DNA of 64,000 nt from Berberis thunbergii (GCA_003290165.1 QNQO01000503.1:186001-250000); one strand, 5' to 3'. Positions 50,550 through 63,900 are shown, numbered from the stretch's first letter. Translations and numbers: made by a program. The notes: generated by a model from the letters alone, not told the origin.

Positions 50550-52233
50550 ATGTTGAGTTCGGGTTTACTCTCTTTTGCACACCTTCAATTTCTAGTTGTT
50601 GATTCCTTGATTTCTAGCATTTGCTTTGCAACTATGTCTAGTTTTAGGGTTTTGAGTGGTGATGCTCTTGATGCTTGTGAGGTTTTCTTCTTGCCTAAGC
50701 GGGCGACGCATGCAACTCTGGATTGCATCTATCATGATTATTCATTGTTGGCCGATTTGGAAATTGTTCTCCCCGAAGAGGGTGACATTCCTTGTCGTCC
50801 AAAACATGGATATATCGCTTTGTACCCTGGTATGTTCCACTTCGACTTTAGGCTTTCGGCTCCTGCAATTGTCTGGGAGTACCTAGACTTGGTTGGCATC
50901 GCTCCGGCCGAACTGGTTCCCAACTTGGAAGGTGATGATTGCGACCTTAGCAAGGGCTATCGCATCCGGTATCCCTATGAATGTTAGGATTTTGCATTCC
51001 TTGGTGGGGTTCAGTGTAAACGCTAATCGCACATATTGTCTTCGTTCTCCTTCTTGCTTCAAGAACCTACGAAAGGAGTATGGGGGTTGTTCGAGGTCTT
51101 ATTTTTATGTGTCCCTTGCTTTCAATTACTTTAGGCTGCGTGGAAATCAAATTCTACGGTCATTCAGGGAGCCTAAGAAAGTCGAGTTGTTGTTGTCGTT
51201 GGAAAAACAAGAGTTTTGTAGTCGATTTGGCAATTTCCCCGAGTCTCAGTGGAAGATTTCCTTACTACGGATGCCATTATCCGTAGTGGCTTATATTCGT
51301 TGGGTGAGGCTAGTCGCGCAGAGCCTATTGTCAGTTGTGCCTTAGAAGTGACTGTTGCATGTGTTAGTGATGTGGATGTTGGTCGCAAATGAGGATTCTG
51401 TTGATGAACCTGTAGGCTGAATTGCTTTTGTCGCTTCCAGAAGTTTTGGGAGTACCGATTCGATTGTTAGAAAAAGGAAAGTTCCTAGGCCTCCTAGCCC
51501 TTCCAAGATGTTGGATGTTAGTGCTTGCCTTGTTTAGAAGAAAAAAAAGCTCGCCACCTCGATTCTTGATGTAGCTAGGGCACCTTCTCTTCTTGCTTCT
51601 CTCCGAAAAGGAAGTCGTGGTTCGAATGATGACTTTTATGCTCAAGAGGATGAGGAAGTAAATCAAATTCTTGAAAGGAGAAAGAAGGAGGTTTCCCGTT
51701 ATCTAGATGACCGTGAGAAGATTCTTGTTGCGTCGTACGGTTTGCCAGTTTTCGCTAGCCTGATGATTGATGACTCTCGCATTATTGAAAACAAATGCTC
51801 AAGTTTGGTATTTGGCAGTTTGAGAATCCAAAGGGTACTAAGACCTTGGATGACTTTAAGTATGATCAGACACTGGAGGATTGAGTTGCTACTCGAGCTT
51901 GAGGCTTCAAACTCCCATTTTCTTCTGTTGTTGCGAGACTTCAGGATCGCCCACTGCCCCCTCCGCTTCTCGTCCTATTTTGACTGCGCCGGGGAATTCT
52001 GCTGGGCTTCCGAGATTGATGAGCTGGACAACACTCGTAACCTCTTTGGCGGTTGTCATGGGTGGTTGACTAATAAGGCTCTTATGCCCGTATGTCCACC
52101 ACATCGTCATATCAACGAGGGCCTCCAACACCTTATAGAAGGGATGACTCACCTTACTTATGCGGCTGTGTTGGGGTCGGATTATAAGGTGCTTGTGATC
52201 AGTGATGGAGATTTTATTAACCTAAATTATTAA
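50550..52233 (+). pseudogene. Putative gypsy-type transposon ORF (antisense extra ORF), copy A
   Basis: The first frame (50550-50984) reads SSFRVLSGDALDACEVFFLP, LADLEIVLPEEGD, KHGYIALYPGMFHFDFRLSA, VWEYLDLVGIAPAELVPN. A shift near 50940 continues with ATLARAIASGIPMNV, LHSLVGFSVNANRTYCLRSP, then YFYVSLAFN. The G-Y-I-A-L-Y-P-x-M-F block and the following 'L-x-x-x-G-I-x-P-A-x' are typical of the plant 'putative gypsy type transposon' family (Transposase_28-like). A later frame (51742-52233) is the C-terminal part (HINEGLQHLIEGMTHLTYAA). Biochemical role unknown. Disrupted by several frameshifts and stops. CTTATAAAATG near 50540 is a TATA-like word upstream. Confidence 0.68.
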
Positions 52234-52250
52234 GCTAATAAACCATATTT

Positions 52251-55200
52251 GTAATACCGCAAGTGCACGGTTGTCTAACTAGTAGGCAGTGAAAAATACG
52301 GATTGATCCCACGAGGATTGACGGGACAGACGAATTCTAGGACTTATTTAAACTAATTTAGAGTTGGGGGTTGCAGCAAATGAAAATTACTAAATTAAGA
52401 TAACTAAATTGACAACTAAAATTAAACTGGTAAAATGATAAGAGAGTGGACCGAGACATCGAATCCACCACAGGTTCTTTGAGATTCGTGTAATCTAAAT
52501 TATTGTTTTCAAGAATTAACATGACTAATCAGCAAAGGCTTAAACCCTTAGCATTGCATGTCTTCTACGACACACACAATCACCAATTCAAATTAATTAA
52601 TTAAAGTAAGATTCGAATATCAACAAAGGGAACTTCTAACTACCGATTAGTCTAAATAATTATTCCAGATATAATCAGTGAATGCAAATTATTGAAATTC
52701 AGAAATCAACTGTATTTAACGTTCAAGCTTATAGAAAACAATAAATTCAGATACAACAAACTCTAGGAAACCATGTGGTTTCATCTTCGCCTCTGCGCGG
52801 GGTCTAGACGATCATGGCGGCGGTGGTCATAGCACTGTGTAGTTGGAATCCATCTCAGCACGAACACACATCCCAAGAAAGAGCTGCTGGAAGACTGGGG
52901 TGCAAATAGCCAAACTAATTCAAAAATCAATTTTCTCCTGCCACAGAAGCTGCGCCTTCGTCTCCAGTGAGCTCTGTTCTTCCCGCTGCTTATTCGTTCC
53001 AGTTCACCTGTGAGAGAAAGAAAAAAAAGTGAGAAGGCACAAGAGAGTGATAAATATGAGAAGGGTGAGAAAAGAGAAGAGAAGCAGAGGGGCAGAGAGG
53101 TTTGATTGCTGCTCGGCTGGTGGTATGCTCTGTTGCGAGGTGGTTGCAATGATCCGTGGTTGATCAAAGGAGAGGGATTAGGGAAAGATGGAGGAGGAAG
53201 GGACGAAAGACTGCAAAAAGAGAGAGAGTAAGAGAAACTGGGGGAATGGAAAAAGAGCTGGGGTCGTCTTCCTCGTGCTTTGCTGTTGCTGCTTCGCTTG
53301 CTCTGTGTGGGATGCTATGACTCGGCTGCGAGACAGAATGGGGTGAGAAGGAGGTGATGAATGGAAGAAGGAGAATAAGAGGTCGTGAGGAAGATGGAGA
53401 TGGCGTGAAGTGTTGGCTGTTGGTTTGTGAGGTTGTTGGTGTGCTGCGAAAGAGGAAACAGGGAGGTGCTCCATGTTGCGTTCTTTGTTTTGTGCGTGAG
53501 TACGGTGATGGTGGAGGTTCTGATGGTGTTTAGACGGTGTTGAGGGGTAGGGCTATTGGTTGAAGAAGAGAGAGAAAAACAGGGATTGACAGTAAAGAGA
53601 AAGGGGCAGGGGATGTGAAATGGTGATGATGGTGTGGTTATGGTGTGGTTGGTTAGTGGCGAGAAATGAAGGTCTCTATGTCTCTGCCAAGGAAGAGAGG
53701 TGAGACGTGGAAGGGCGACCAAGGAAGGAAAAGGAAAAGGGGAGAGATCCAGATTCTAAATAGGTTTTCTCTATTATCCTAGGTTGGGTTTGGGCTTTAG
53801 GTTAACTTTTGGACTTGGGCTTAGGTATCAGATGAATTTGGCTTATATGGGTAAGGTTTAGGCATGTGATATTCGACTTGTCACCCGTTACTTTGTACCG
53901 CCATTTGAACCAACCAATTGATCATTCTTGAAATTGTCGCCCTAACGTGATTTCATCGCTTACGCTCAAATTCCTACAAAAATATGAAAATGAAATAATT
54001 AGAATAAAATATAATAATCGAAACACTAACATATATAAATTAAGGAATATATTATGTAATAATTACGTGAATATCAAATACCCCCAATCCTATATTTTGC
54101 TAGTCCCCGAGCAAAACAATAAAAATAAAATTCTAACTCACTTTCGCAGGAATCATCGATTGCACTTACCTTAAACGTGCAACAATGCTTTAAACCCCTA
54201 GATTGCCTCTAGTGGGCGAGTTATAGTCTCGTAAGGGTTTCCAGAAATGTTACCCACAAACATTATGACTCAATAAATTTCCAAAAAACATGGTAACTTG
54301 ATTACTCTATCTATTATCCTCAGAGTAATAATCTAATTGCCAAAAATTTCAGAAAACAACTAACAGTGTCACAATAATATATCAAAGAGTCTAACAATGA
54401 TTTAATAATACCCAAAGGTTAAATAAATTTCATCAATTATTTTCAACTCGAAGTGTGTGTGTGTGCATGGCCTTATCAACATAACTTTATTTTTTTCAGT
54501 AAAGATACGACTAGATAACCTTTGAATAGTACGCTTTGATTACAAATCTCTCTTATCACTAAAAAATGAATCATTCAGAGATTAGTTATCACTCAATTTA
54601 TATGTGAGAAAGAGAATAAATTATGGAAACACAAACATCTCATATATATTAATCATGAAAACAGACTTTTAAAAGAATGAAATGAATATGATCTCATGGA
54701 CAGGAATATCAATTACTGTGAGAATGTTGAATCACACACCATAGTTCTTGTCTATTTAATATCCACATCTATGAACCAGACATTTACTTAAGATCAATTA
54801 GGTTGTAATGAGGCAAAGATTTTGGCTAACAAGAATGGAAAGGATACGAGAAAATTCTCTGAGAATGGATACACCCTTTAATAAACACGTGGGGGCTCTA
54901 AAGAGTAAACCAATGTTGTACACCATTAATTTTTCTTCCTCCTAAATTTTTCTTCATTTTTTTTTCTTCGAAGCATCAATATTTTTTTCTTTTATAAAAT
55001 CAACAACATGTTTTCCCCTTCTGCACAATAAAACATTTTAGTCCCGAGGATTCATGGAATATTTAGTTTCAACTCTTTTTGTTTGCCCATTCCAAAAATA
55101 TATCAACTATACACATTCTCATAAACATTGGGTAAAGATAAAAATAATATGGGATATTACTCCCTAAATGGAGTAAGTAATGGAGATGAGATTAGCAAAG

Positions 55201-58200
55201 AAAAAGTCTATTCAAAGGTTCAAATGGCTGCAAACGGATATTTATTAATAGGTAGGCTATAAAGGCTAAAGAATGGTTCAAAAAAATGTCTATATCACTT
55301 CCTAAGCTCTAGTCGGTATTATGACATTTCAACTAAATAAACCAAGAAGTTCTAGTGTAATAATTCAATTTTAACATTATTCTCAAAGCAATCAATAAAA
55401 GGAACAAGAATAATGAGATAATCAACGAAATAATGCAGATTCAAGAAAAGTCATAGTTTATTTAATAACCATCAAGAAAAATATAATGTCTTGAAACTCA
55501 GAAGGGTTAAATCTCCACTATTATTCGAAGGTTTTCTAGTTAATATCTTACTGATTAACTTCAAATTATGCTAACTTGGCTTATAGTGCAAGAGTGGTCG
55601 AGTCGAAAAATATCATAAAATATATTTAACTTAAAGATAATATCAAACCATATGTTTTCCTATTGATATATAAAAGTGACAAGTGAAAGCATGCATCCCT
55701 CAAATTTAAAGGCATACTTGAAAGCACATTCTCTTAATTGGTAATGAACTTAGATTTTGAATGCATTTTCAAATCGAAAAAAAAAATCACACAATCATAA
55801 TTAACTATGTATTCAATGGAGATTGAGTAAAATACAATAGTCAATTGTGAAATACATTTGAGTTCAAATTTTTTGAATAATGCAGAAAAGCTCATAAACC
55901 TCACCCCAAACCTAAACCAAACATTGTCCTCAATGTATAAAATGATGATCATGACAAATGTAGGAAAAATAAAAAATGAGAGTTAGAGTGATATTACCAT
56001 GGGAAAGTTTTTACCAATTTCGACGAAATCGTCTACCAATGAACGCTCAACAACATAAGAATTGTGTACACATCATGATAAATTGATAAAAATAATACAA
56101 CACAAAAGAATATACAAATGAAAAAAAAGTCACATGCATCAGTTGTAAGTCAAAATTGTTACGAAGCTAACGAGTATGAGTGAATGAAATTAGAAAGAAC
56201 TCGAAAATCAATCCAGACTGACCATAATGACACAACTGAAGCTAGGTTGCCTCTTAGGAGCGTTTAGTTAACGTCGTCAGCCCGACATATATTCTTCCTC
56301 ATAAATGATGTACTATGAAATGACGAGGAAAACATAGCGAACACTCCCCCAAACCTAAACACTTAGTCCACGATGTTGACTAGATCATATAGCAACAACC
56401 GAAAAAGTTGAGGATTCGTCCAACATATCGTAGCACCCACATGCAGCACAACAGAACTAGCACATCCCTAAAACGTCGAAGAAGCCATGCAAAATCATAG
56501 AGAAAATGCAAATGAACCCGAAGTCGTAAAGAAGTCATTGGGATCTGAAGCAGCAAGTTGTCACCAACATGGATATCAAGCAAATGACTCTTTCCTACTC
56601 CTAAAAATGTACATCCTATGTCTAGTGTCAAATCGGAATATTGAATGTGTTGCACAATAGGATGGTCAAAACTAAAATCATCCCTTAAAAACAATGGATC
56701 CACATAGGTAGCGTAAGTCAGTATTAAAGGGATGGAAAGAGGTTATGTCTATAGATATATTAGGTGGTACAGGCTCATCATAACAAAATGAATTGCACAA
56801 AGATGATGAGTTGGACAGCTCAACAACACCCCCAAACCTAGAATTAGCACTACCTATGGCATGTAGTCTCTCATTAGTTATGTCTTCCGATAACAACTTG
56901 ACTATTTCTTAAATTATGGGGTCATTCGTATCGTGAAAATAATCGAGGCTTGACTCCAAAGAACATTAAGAATTAGACTTCATGCAAGATTCACTAGGAA
57001 GGCATATGTCGAGTGGGACATCATGAAAAGGTGGGAAGGGAATGGGTCAGGAAGTAAGGTAGTTTCGATCACATTATCCTCACTAACATCATCTGACTCG
57101 GGTTCCGATGTGCTACCAGTTATGAATTGACCCTCTGGGTTTTGAACTGAGTGACTAGGAACTCTTTCTAACTCTCTTTCAGATAATGCCTTAGTAATAT
57201 GATTCACAACTATCTCAAGTCTATTGATGGCTTGAGATTGGTGTTGAATCATGGCTTTGACTCTAACATAGCCTGAGAATCATGTTCAAGCAGTCGTTCT
57301 GTGAGCTGCATAAAATGGTTAATCATTTCCTCTAAACTTGATGTGTTGGGTGGAGGAGCTGGGTTAAGTTGAGGTATAACATGATTAGGGTCTTGAGGAG
57401 CCTGAGAGAAAATATGTCCCCCTTGGTGTGAATTATGAGCCCAGGAGAGATTTTGATTATTGGCAAGACCAGGGCTGTAATAGTTGGACTTTGAATTATA
57501 ACCAGGTTGATAATTATCATTAAAGAATGAATTTGCTAAACGAAATATTCAGGATAACCATATTGCAAATCACAATTAGCTGTAGAATGACTAGGACTTG
57601 AACATGCAACAATGCCCTCAAATGAAACATTAGTGGGATGTAGGGGTTGAGTCAAATTCATAATTGCATCTAATTTCCAAGTCATCATCATAAAAACTGT
57701 TTCAAGCTTCGAGGTAGAAGGGGATAAGTAATCCTTAAAGTATTTCTCCTCAGCCATTTCCTTGGTCTCAAGATGATGAACCTAAATAGGTAATGGGGAC
57801 TTTAAAGAACTCCTTGAAGTCTTGTCAGACGAGGATATCGAAGGTTCAAAGTCAACACTCCTAAACAGGCTTCAAATTTTTTTATTATATTTTAATTAAA
57901 TTTTTTTTATGCAAGCCTAACCGCTATATGAAGATGACCTAACTCTAAAAAATAAAAACAACGGAACCCTAATGACACCTAAATGATGCACAAACAAAAT
58001 GAATGGCAGACGACCCAAGAGCTTTTCTTTACTAATGCAGGGCTAAAATTCAATTTACCTAACCGTGGGAGATGCACAGTAATTTCCTCTCAATCTGCCA
58101 CTATAGAGTTGCTCCTACCTCTTTTTCCACTCTCTAGCTCAAAGTGAAATGCCAGTTCAAGAAATGTTCCCAGATGGAATATGTTCTTCACTCGACCACT

Positions 58201-58680
58201 TTAAGCTATCAAACGTCCAAAGAGGGTCCCTATGAGTGTCACACATGTCCTATATAATTATCTTGGTACAAATTTTAAATAGTGAAGACCTAGGTTCCTA
58301 ACCCTAAAATAGATGGTGATTAACCTATCCGCGGGAGAGGGTACGAAAGCTTCAACTCAATCCTACCACTATTCAAATTTGGATGCAATACTACCTAGAA
58401 CAAGCTAAACACAAGTGATCACACGTAAATCGCATGCAGATGCGGTGGGTAGAAGTTACCTTTGGGGTGAACCTCTTTTGGGTTACTTGTGATGTCGGGT
58501 AGAAGTCGATTTCTGAGAGTTTCTTTGCGAACCGCAATATTTCACTTCGTTCCCACTTGAGCTCCTATGTGTGTAACCGCCTGCAAATAAATGCAAAAAT
58601 AATTCAAACTCAAGCAAATAAAACAAATAAGAAATAAATAAAGTGATTCGTAACAATGTTCCTAAAAATAAAATTAAACC
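52251..58680 (-). mobile_element. Ty3/gypsy-type remnant, minus strand, left LTR retained
   Basis: The left end TGTAATACCGCAAGTGCACGG, followed by GATCCCACGAGGATTGACGG, is a terminus style frequent in plant gypsy LTRs. The terminus does not recur on the right, so that LTR is lost. Within it, CTAGTCCCCGAGCAAAAC near 54100 and GGTTGCCTCTTAGGAGCG near 56250 (the complement of a GLTTLTKRS*EAT-type reading) are phrases I associate with Athila/Tat-like internal DNA. Minus-strand gag remains lie at 56980-57757. No protease, RT or integrase was seen. The 53178-53722 ORFs are low-complexity LTR sequence rather than a gene. The 54000-56200 stretch holds nothing I recognise. Confidence 0.55.
56980..57757 (-). 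pseudogene. Ty3/gypsy gag fragment
   Basis: Pieces in different minus frames: MAEEKYFKDYLSPSTSKLET and DLQYGYPEYF (57757-57536), a YYSPGLANNQNLSWAHNSHQ-like glutamine/asparagine-rich segment (57520-57390), then MIQHQSQAINRLEIVVNHIT and PSHSVQNPEGQF (57252 on). The order Q-x-I-x-x-L-E then S-x-x-x-NP-x-G is that of the gag C-terminal region in Athila-like plant elements. Frameshifts separate the pieces, and the nucleocapsid and matrix parts upstream are not evident. Confidence 0.6.
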
Positions 58681-58689
58681 TAATTTATA

Positions 58690-58780
58690 AACTAACAAAT
58701 AAGATATTTCCAACAAATCAATGATCAATACAAACACTTAATATTATAAAACATACACCTTCAAACCGTATGAATTTCAA
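58690..58780 (+). mobile_element. Fragment of the Helitron-like repeat
   Basis: AAGATATTTCCAACAAATCA followed by ATGATCAATACAAACACTTA matches the 3' middle of the 41.4-46.7 kb units (compare 46290-46340). Only about 90 bases remain. Confidence 0.65.
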
Positions 58781-58781
58781 T

Positions 58782-58801
58782 TATTATTATTATTATTATT
58801 A

Positions 58802-58837
<36 letters not shown>
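58782..58837. repeat. ATT trinucleotide microsatellite
   Basis: About 18 units of TTA/ATT with one interruption (ATATTATTA), abutting the first base of copy B. Confidence 0.95.
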
Positions 58838-58838
<1 letters not shown>

Positions 58839-59609
58839 GATGCGTCCAAAAATCATCCTCCTGTGAGTTTGACTGCAAAACCATTGTTAGACTGCCACCT
58901 TTTTGGTGGCTGAAGGCACTCCGATGCTTAAGTCAGTAGCTTTGTTAAGTTTGATGAAGGAAATAAATCTGGAAAAAAACTCAGTTAAAGTTGCATACCT
59001 TTGTCGAAAGCTTCTTTTACCTTTTATAATGGTTGTAGTTACTCTCTGTGTGACTTAAGCATGTGAGGTGCAACGGAAGGAGATGTGTCTATAACAATCT
59101 CCTCCTTAATGGAGATGCGTTCGTGGAGGCGCAAGTCCCTCCATGGCTTTTTCTTGGTGTAACGTTCTTTTTTATGAGAGAACGTATAACGGGCTTGGAT
59201 TCGTTTGGGCCTGGATTCGGATCTCGCTTATGTTTTCTTAGAGGTGGGTCTATTCCGGGCCTCTATAATTGTCCACAATCCTTTTGGCCTTTATGAGTTG
59301 GCCGAATGGATCAGATGTTGTATTCTCGTGATGGGGCTTCATGCCACGTGTACAGTCGTGATGGTCAGTCTATTTTGATGTATCATCAGCTACTCCCCCT
59401 GTAGTTAGTGGGTATGGTGACATGTCCATTTACTGTGTGACGGTTGGTAACATGTCTTCTATAATTGTCCTTAATCCTTAATAACTTTTTGTTGCTTGAT
59501 CGCCTCGGTTACTTCGTTGTCTATTCGTTTTCGTGCATATTTTTAATGCGCCATTATGTCCCGTATATCACTCCGTGAGCAGTCTGTTCGTTTCCCAGTC
59601 GCTTAATAG

Positions 59610-62075
59610 GTGTTGTGGTTGCTCTTCTTCTTTTTTATGTACGCCATCTATGGTGTTATTTCTTTTCTTCTACTACCTCTTTTTCTCTTTCATTTTTCCT
59701 TGTCTACGATGCTTGCTGGTGACATTTTAGTAAGTGATAAGCTTTCTACTTGTGAAGCTCACTTTTATCCAAACAAAGCCTCTCAAGCTATTTTGGATAG
59801 TGTCTATTCCAACTATTCTTTGTCTGAGGACCTTGAAATCATTCTTCCTCACAAAAATGACAGTCCTTGTTGCCCAATAAAAGGATATATTGCATTGTAT
59901 CCTTGGATGTTCTATGTTGATCTTTGGTTCCCTGTTCCGAAGCTGTTTTGCTCATATGTGGACTTCTTGGGTATTCCTCCTGCTCAAATGGGGCTGAACG
60001 ACTGGAGAGTCACGGTTGCCACGTATGCTAGGGCCATTCTTTATGGTATTTTTTTAATACCTTGAATCTTGCATTCCTTGGTGGGGTTCAACGTGACGTC
60101 CAACCATACCTATTTTATGTATTCTCCTGCGTGTTTTGGTAACCATAATGACGACATTAGGGGTTGGTCGCGGGATTGGTTTTATGCGTCTGTTGGTTCT
60201 GGTCACCAATTTGCATGGTCTTCTGATAGTAAGGCCTTTCCGAGTTCATCTCAAACATCGAAATATGAAATTGACTACTGAGGAGCAAATTATCACTGAG
60301 CACTTCTTGGGGATTTCGGTGGACCTGTTGGGTTCCTATTGTACTGTCGATATGGTGAGGCGCAGTGGCCTATACACCATGAATGAGACTGAAAGGGCTT
60401 TGTTGACTGCGAGGCAGGTTATGGAGATTGTTGCTCGCGTTGTCGACGATGAATTGATCATTGATTGGAAATTGAGCTTTGATGTTACGAATCTCGATGC
60501 TCTTATTCTTACTGCTACCGGTTTTTCTAGACAGAGGAAAGTGGCGAGGCAGGTTAGTCTGTCGAAGTGGTTGTTTATATTTTTCAATCGCGTGCCAAAA
60601 AAGAAACGACTTGTTGATTCTATGAGTCACACGGTTATTTATTCAGATTCTATGGATAAAAATCCTTCGAGGGAGGACCGTTGCTCTCTGGAGGAGGCGG
60701 AAGAGTTGAGGTTGGCTTTGGAGAGGAGTGAGAAGGATATTGTTCGTCCCTTGGATGATGGTGAAAAAGGCTTATCTCTGCTTATGGTGGCCTTGATATT
60801 GTCAAGTGTTCTGAAGAGGATCCTCGGTATTTGGATGACAAGATGTTCCAGCCTCCAGCTGGCTGTTGTTCAATATGAAAAACTTGGCGGTTGAGGTCTG
60901 GCTTCTGAGTTGCAGTCTCGTCCTCCTCCTTCCCCTCTCGTTGACAAAGGGATGGAGGTTCCTTCGTCCGCTGCCTACTTGAACCCTTCGGTTGTCATTC
61001 ATTCCATCTCTGCCGAGCGATGAAATGGTGATGGAGGTTCTCATGTTGTTTCCTCGTCTTTTCCTGCCATGGGTAGTTGTGGTTCCTCCATACTACCCGA
61101 TCCTCGCGTTCTTCATTTGCGGATCAGTTGAAAGGAACCTACTTCTGAGGAGATCCGAGTTAAATTGGATGGGAAGTTCTGCTAGTTTTCTCATCTTGGT
61201 GTGCATGATGGTGCACGCAAGCTGATAAATGAATGACACGAGCGGTCGATAGAAAGGCGCCCGATGTCTATGATGAATCTGAACCTTCACCTTGAGGATG
61301 ATGTTAGGCTTGTAATGGAGGGGATGACTCATCTCGCTATGCAAGGGTGACGAGCTTGAGTCTTCAGGTCAATCACAGTCTTATGGTTTCTTTGTAAAGG
61401 AAACTTTTTGTGCTTATCCTGGTGCTCTCCCATGTTCTTTACCAGTATGACGCGTTAAAAATGTGATGCTCTGAATGAACCAAGGCGGGTGAAGTTGATC
61501 GGGCGTCGTTGGTCGAGATGGAAGGTGCACGGGATCGGTCTGTGACCGCACTCGAATCTCTGAGAGTTGACCTGGAAGGCTTCCACACACATTTGCTCGA
61601 TGTGGAAAAGGAGTTTTCTACATGATGAGACTACGCGGGCCATGATAGAACACTCTAAAAATCACGATATTACTGAGAAAATGGTGGAGCAATTGTTGTC
61701 TTTGCTTGACGAGGTCGAGGCTGATTCCTCTGCGATGCTTTCTGCTGCTGAGGGCCAACTTATCGCGGTAAGAAGTAAGCTTGCTTTTGTTAAGGATAGA
61801 CTCCGTGTTATGGAGGTGGCAGACTGACAACGCATTGTTGATGGTCGGACTGAGTTTTTGGATTATATCGAGGGTCTTGGTGTTGATTTGACTCACTATC
61901 GTTCTTTGGTGTATTAGACTTTTGAGAACGTGGAAGATGCCCTTGGAGATGCCGCTGAAGGTTCTCCGGGTGTCCCACTGGCAGAAGGACCACTTCCTCT
62001 TCTTGAAGGAGTCCCCGCTGTTGATCTGGCTCCTACGGGTGATATTGTCAAGGATGTTATAAATGTTTTTCCTTA
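59610..62075 (+). pseudogene. Putative gypsy-type transposon ORF (antisense extra ORF), copy B
   Basis: N-terminal frame 59709-60065: MLAGDILVSDKLSTCEAHFY, LSEDLEIILPHKND, IKGYIALYPWMFYVDLWFPV, SYVDFLGIPPAQM, VATYARAI. A stop at 60063 is followed by LHSLVGFNVTSNHTYFMYSP (60070 on). A long frame to 60894 has TEEQIITEHFLGISVD and a basic NRVPKKKRLVDS. A last frame, 61567-61827, is a coiled coil (MVEQLLSLLDEVEADSSAML, VRSKLAFVKDRLRVME), and VPAVDLAPTGDIVKDVIN closes it near 62075. It is collinear with copy A. The family's function is not known to me. At least three breaks. Confidence 0.7.
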
Positions 62076-62359
62076 ATCTTTTGTTGTTGCTTTTGTAATT
62101 GAGCGGATTTTGAATGAATGAAATTAGTTCCTTTATCGTCTTTGTTTACTTGTCGTTGTCTTGAAATTTGCATTTGATGTTTCATAGATGTTTTTAGTAA
62201 CGTTTCGATGGTTTGATTTTTCTTATGTTTTAGTGCGCATGCCTTGATTTTGTACTTGTTGTTTCTGAATTGTTGTGGAAGGCTGATTTGCTTGCATATT
62301 TTCTCCTTTAAATTATTTGCGTGATATCTTGCTTTGCTAGCTTGTCGTGATACGAAGTT

Positions 62360-63050
62360 GCTTCGTTCAATTGGCTTGTTCGTTCTAGGTGCAACGCTCT
62401 AGCTAATTCAAAGTTGTTTCATTTAGTTGAAACTTTTAGTTCATTAATTTGATTCCTCGATCGATTCAAAGTTTTTGTTTTTTCTTTGACTCGGGCGTCC
62501 AACTTTTGCTTCGTTTTATTCGACACTCTAGTTGATTTAAAGTTGTTTCATTTAGTTGAAACTTTTATTTTGTTAACTCGATTCTTCGATCGATTTAAAG
62601 TTTTTGTTCAGTTTGACTCGAGTGTCCAATTTTGCTTCGTTTTGTGCAACACTTTGGTCGACTCGAATTCATTTTTTTAGTTGACTCGTTCGTCCAACTT
62701 TTACTTCGCTAACTCGACATCTCGGTCGATTTGAAGTTTTTATCAGTTTGACTCGAGTGTCCAACTTTTACTTCGTTAACTCGACACCTTGGTCGATTCG
62801 AAGTTTTTGTTCAGTTTTACTCGAGTGTCCAACTTTTACTTCGTTAACTCGACAACTCGGTCGATTCGAAGTTTTTGTTCAGTTTAACTCAGGTGTCCAA
62901 CGTTTGCTTCATTTTGTGCGACGCTCTGGTCAACTCGAAATCATTTCCTTTTAGTTGACTCGTTCGTCCAATTTTTACTTTGTTAACTCGACACCTCGGT
63001 CGATTCGAAGTTTTTGTTCAATTTGACTCAGATGTCCAACTTTTGCTTCT
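62360..63050. repeat. Minisatellite in copy B (about 65-70-bp units)
   Basis: Alternating related units built from GACTCGAGTGTCCAACTTTT, ACTTCGTTAACTCGACACCT, CGGTCGATTCGAAGTTTTTG and AGTTGACTCGTTCGTCCAA repeat about ten times with 80-95% similarity by eye. The units are non-coding and lie between the two convergent coding regions of the element. Confidence 0.85.
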
Positions 63051-63329
63051 TTGGTTGATCAGACCAGATGCTTATCGTGAATATCTGACTTGCATCTTGA
63101 TTCTTTATGGGCTTTTGCACCCATTGTTTTTGTAGCTTTGCTATGAAACTAATTTTCTTTTGTTAGATGTGGATTCTGAAAATGAAATTTTATTGATTTT
63201 TTGACCATTTCTGCAGTTATTTTCCTAAAGTGGCTTTGTTACATCATGGAACGTTTCTTCTTTTATTCCTGTGTTGCTTATTGTTTACCCTTGTGTTGGT
63301 GCTCGTGCCTATGTTATTCCTTCTAATTT

Positions 63330-63900
63330 ATGACTTTATTTGCTCGCGTGGTTGTTGCTCCTCGATTGGCCCTGCTTGTTGTGCCCTGATGTAGTTTGTT
63401 AGTTCTTTTGCAATTGATTTAGGCCAAATTTGTTTTTGCTGTTGAGGTCTTTGAGTGTTGGCCTCTCGACTTCGATATAGGTTTTTTCGGTGGGAGCTGC
63501 TTCTTCCCAGGGCGAATGTTGTGTAGGGCATATATTAATTCCCTTGATCGCTTATTTGATCCCGTGGCGGTAGTGTTCGCTTTTTCTTTGCCCTTGAACT
63601 GCTTATCTGATGTGCCAACGAACTCGTCCAGTCGTCAACTCTGGATCCAATGTTTGATCTCTTCTTTTAATTTGTAGCAGTCCTCGGTATCATGCCCATG
63701 ATCCTTGTCCCTTGCCTCGTCCTTCCAAGTCTTCTTTCATTCTTGTAGGCTAGTTGACATTCTCCCAGTTTGATATGTGTTTTAAAAATGTCAGTTCGGT
63801 TTGCTTTTAGGGTTGTGTATGGTTTATACTCATTCCTCATTACGCTAGTTATTCACTCATGATTGGGTCGTGCCGACTGCGATTTCCTGAATTCCTGCTG
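63330..63900 (-). pseudogene. Ty3/gypsy gag C-terminal fragment
   Basis: On the minus strand, near 63700-63625: DKDHGHDTEDCYKLKEEIKH, then RLDEFVG. This is the signature D/H-HGH-(D/N)-T-E-(D/E)-C-x-x-L-K-x-x-I-E...L-x-x-FV of plant Ty3/gypsy gag. Upstream (63840-63790) YKPYTTLKANRTDIFKTH fits the YTPL...R-x-x-I block before it. Downstream (63531-63328) is a glutamine-rich linker. Stops and shifts are present. The gag N-terminus lies beyond the window. Confidence 0.75.

Larger units (their letters stand above)
49236..52240. mobile_element. Truncated gypsy-type element, copy A
   Basis: Starts TGATGCGTCCAAAAATC, identical to the start of copy B at 58838, and follows it through AGTTAAAGTTGCAT, CTTTTATAATGG, GACTTAAGCATGTGAGG, CTATTTTGATGTAT and CAGCTACTCCCC. 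Against copy B it has about 500 extra bases (roughly 49390-49905). The shared leader is probably an LTR, ending before the ORF near 50550. The copy ends at about 52240 where another element begins, without minisatellite or gag. Confidence 0.65.

Noticed and set aside
53178..53722. Serine/threonine/proline-rich minus-strand ORFs of 98-135 codons
   Set aside because: Low-complexity G-rich (+ strand) DNA inside a probable LTR; no domain, overlapping frames.
62360..63050. CRISPR-like direct repeats
   Set aside because: Units are contiguous minisatellite repeats with no unique spacers, in a plant retroelement.
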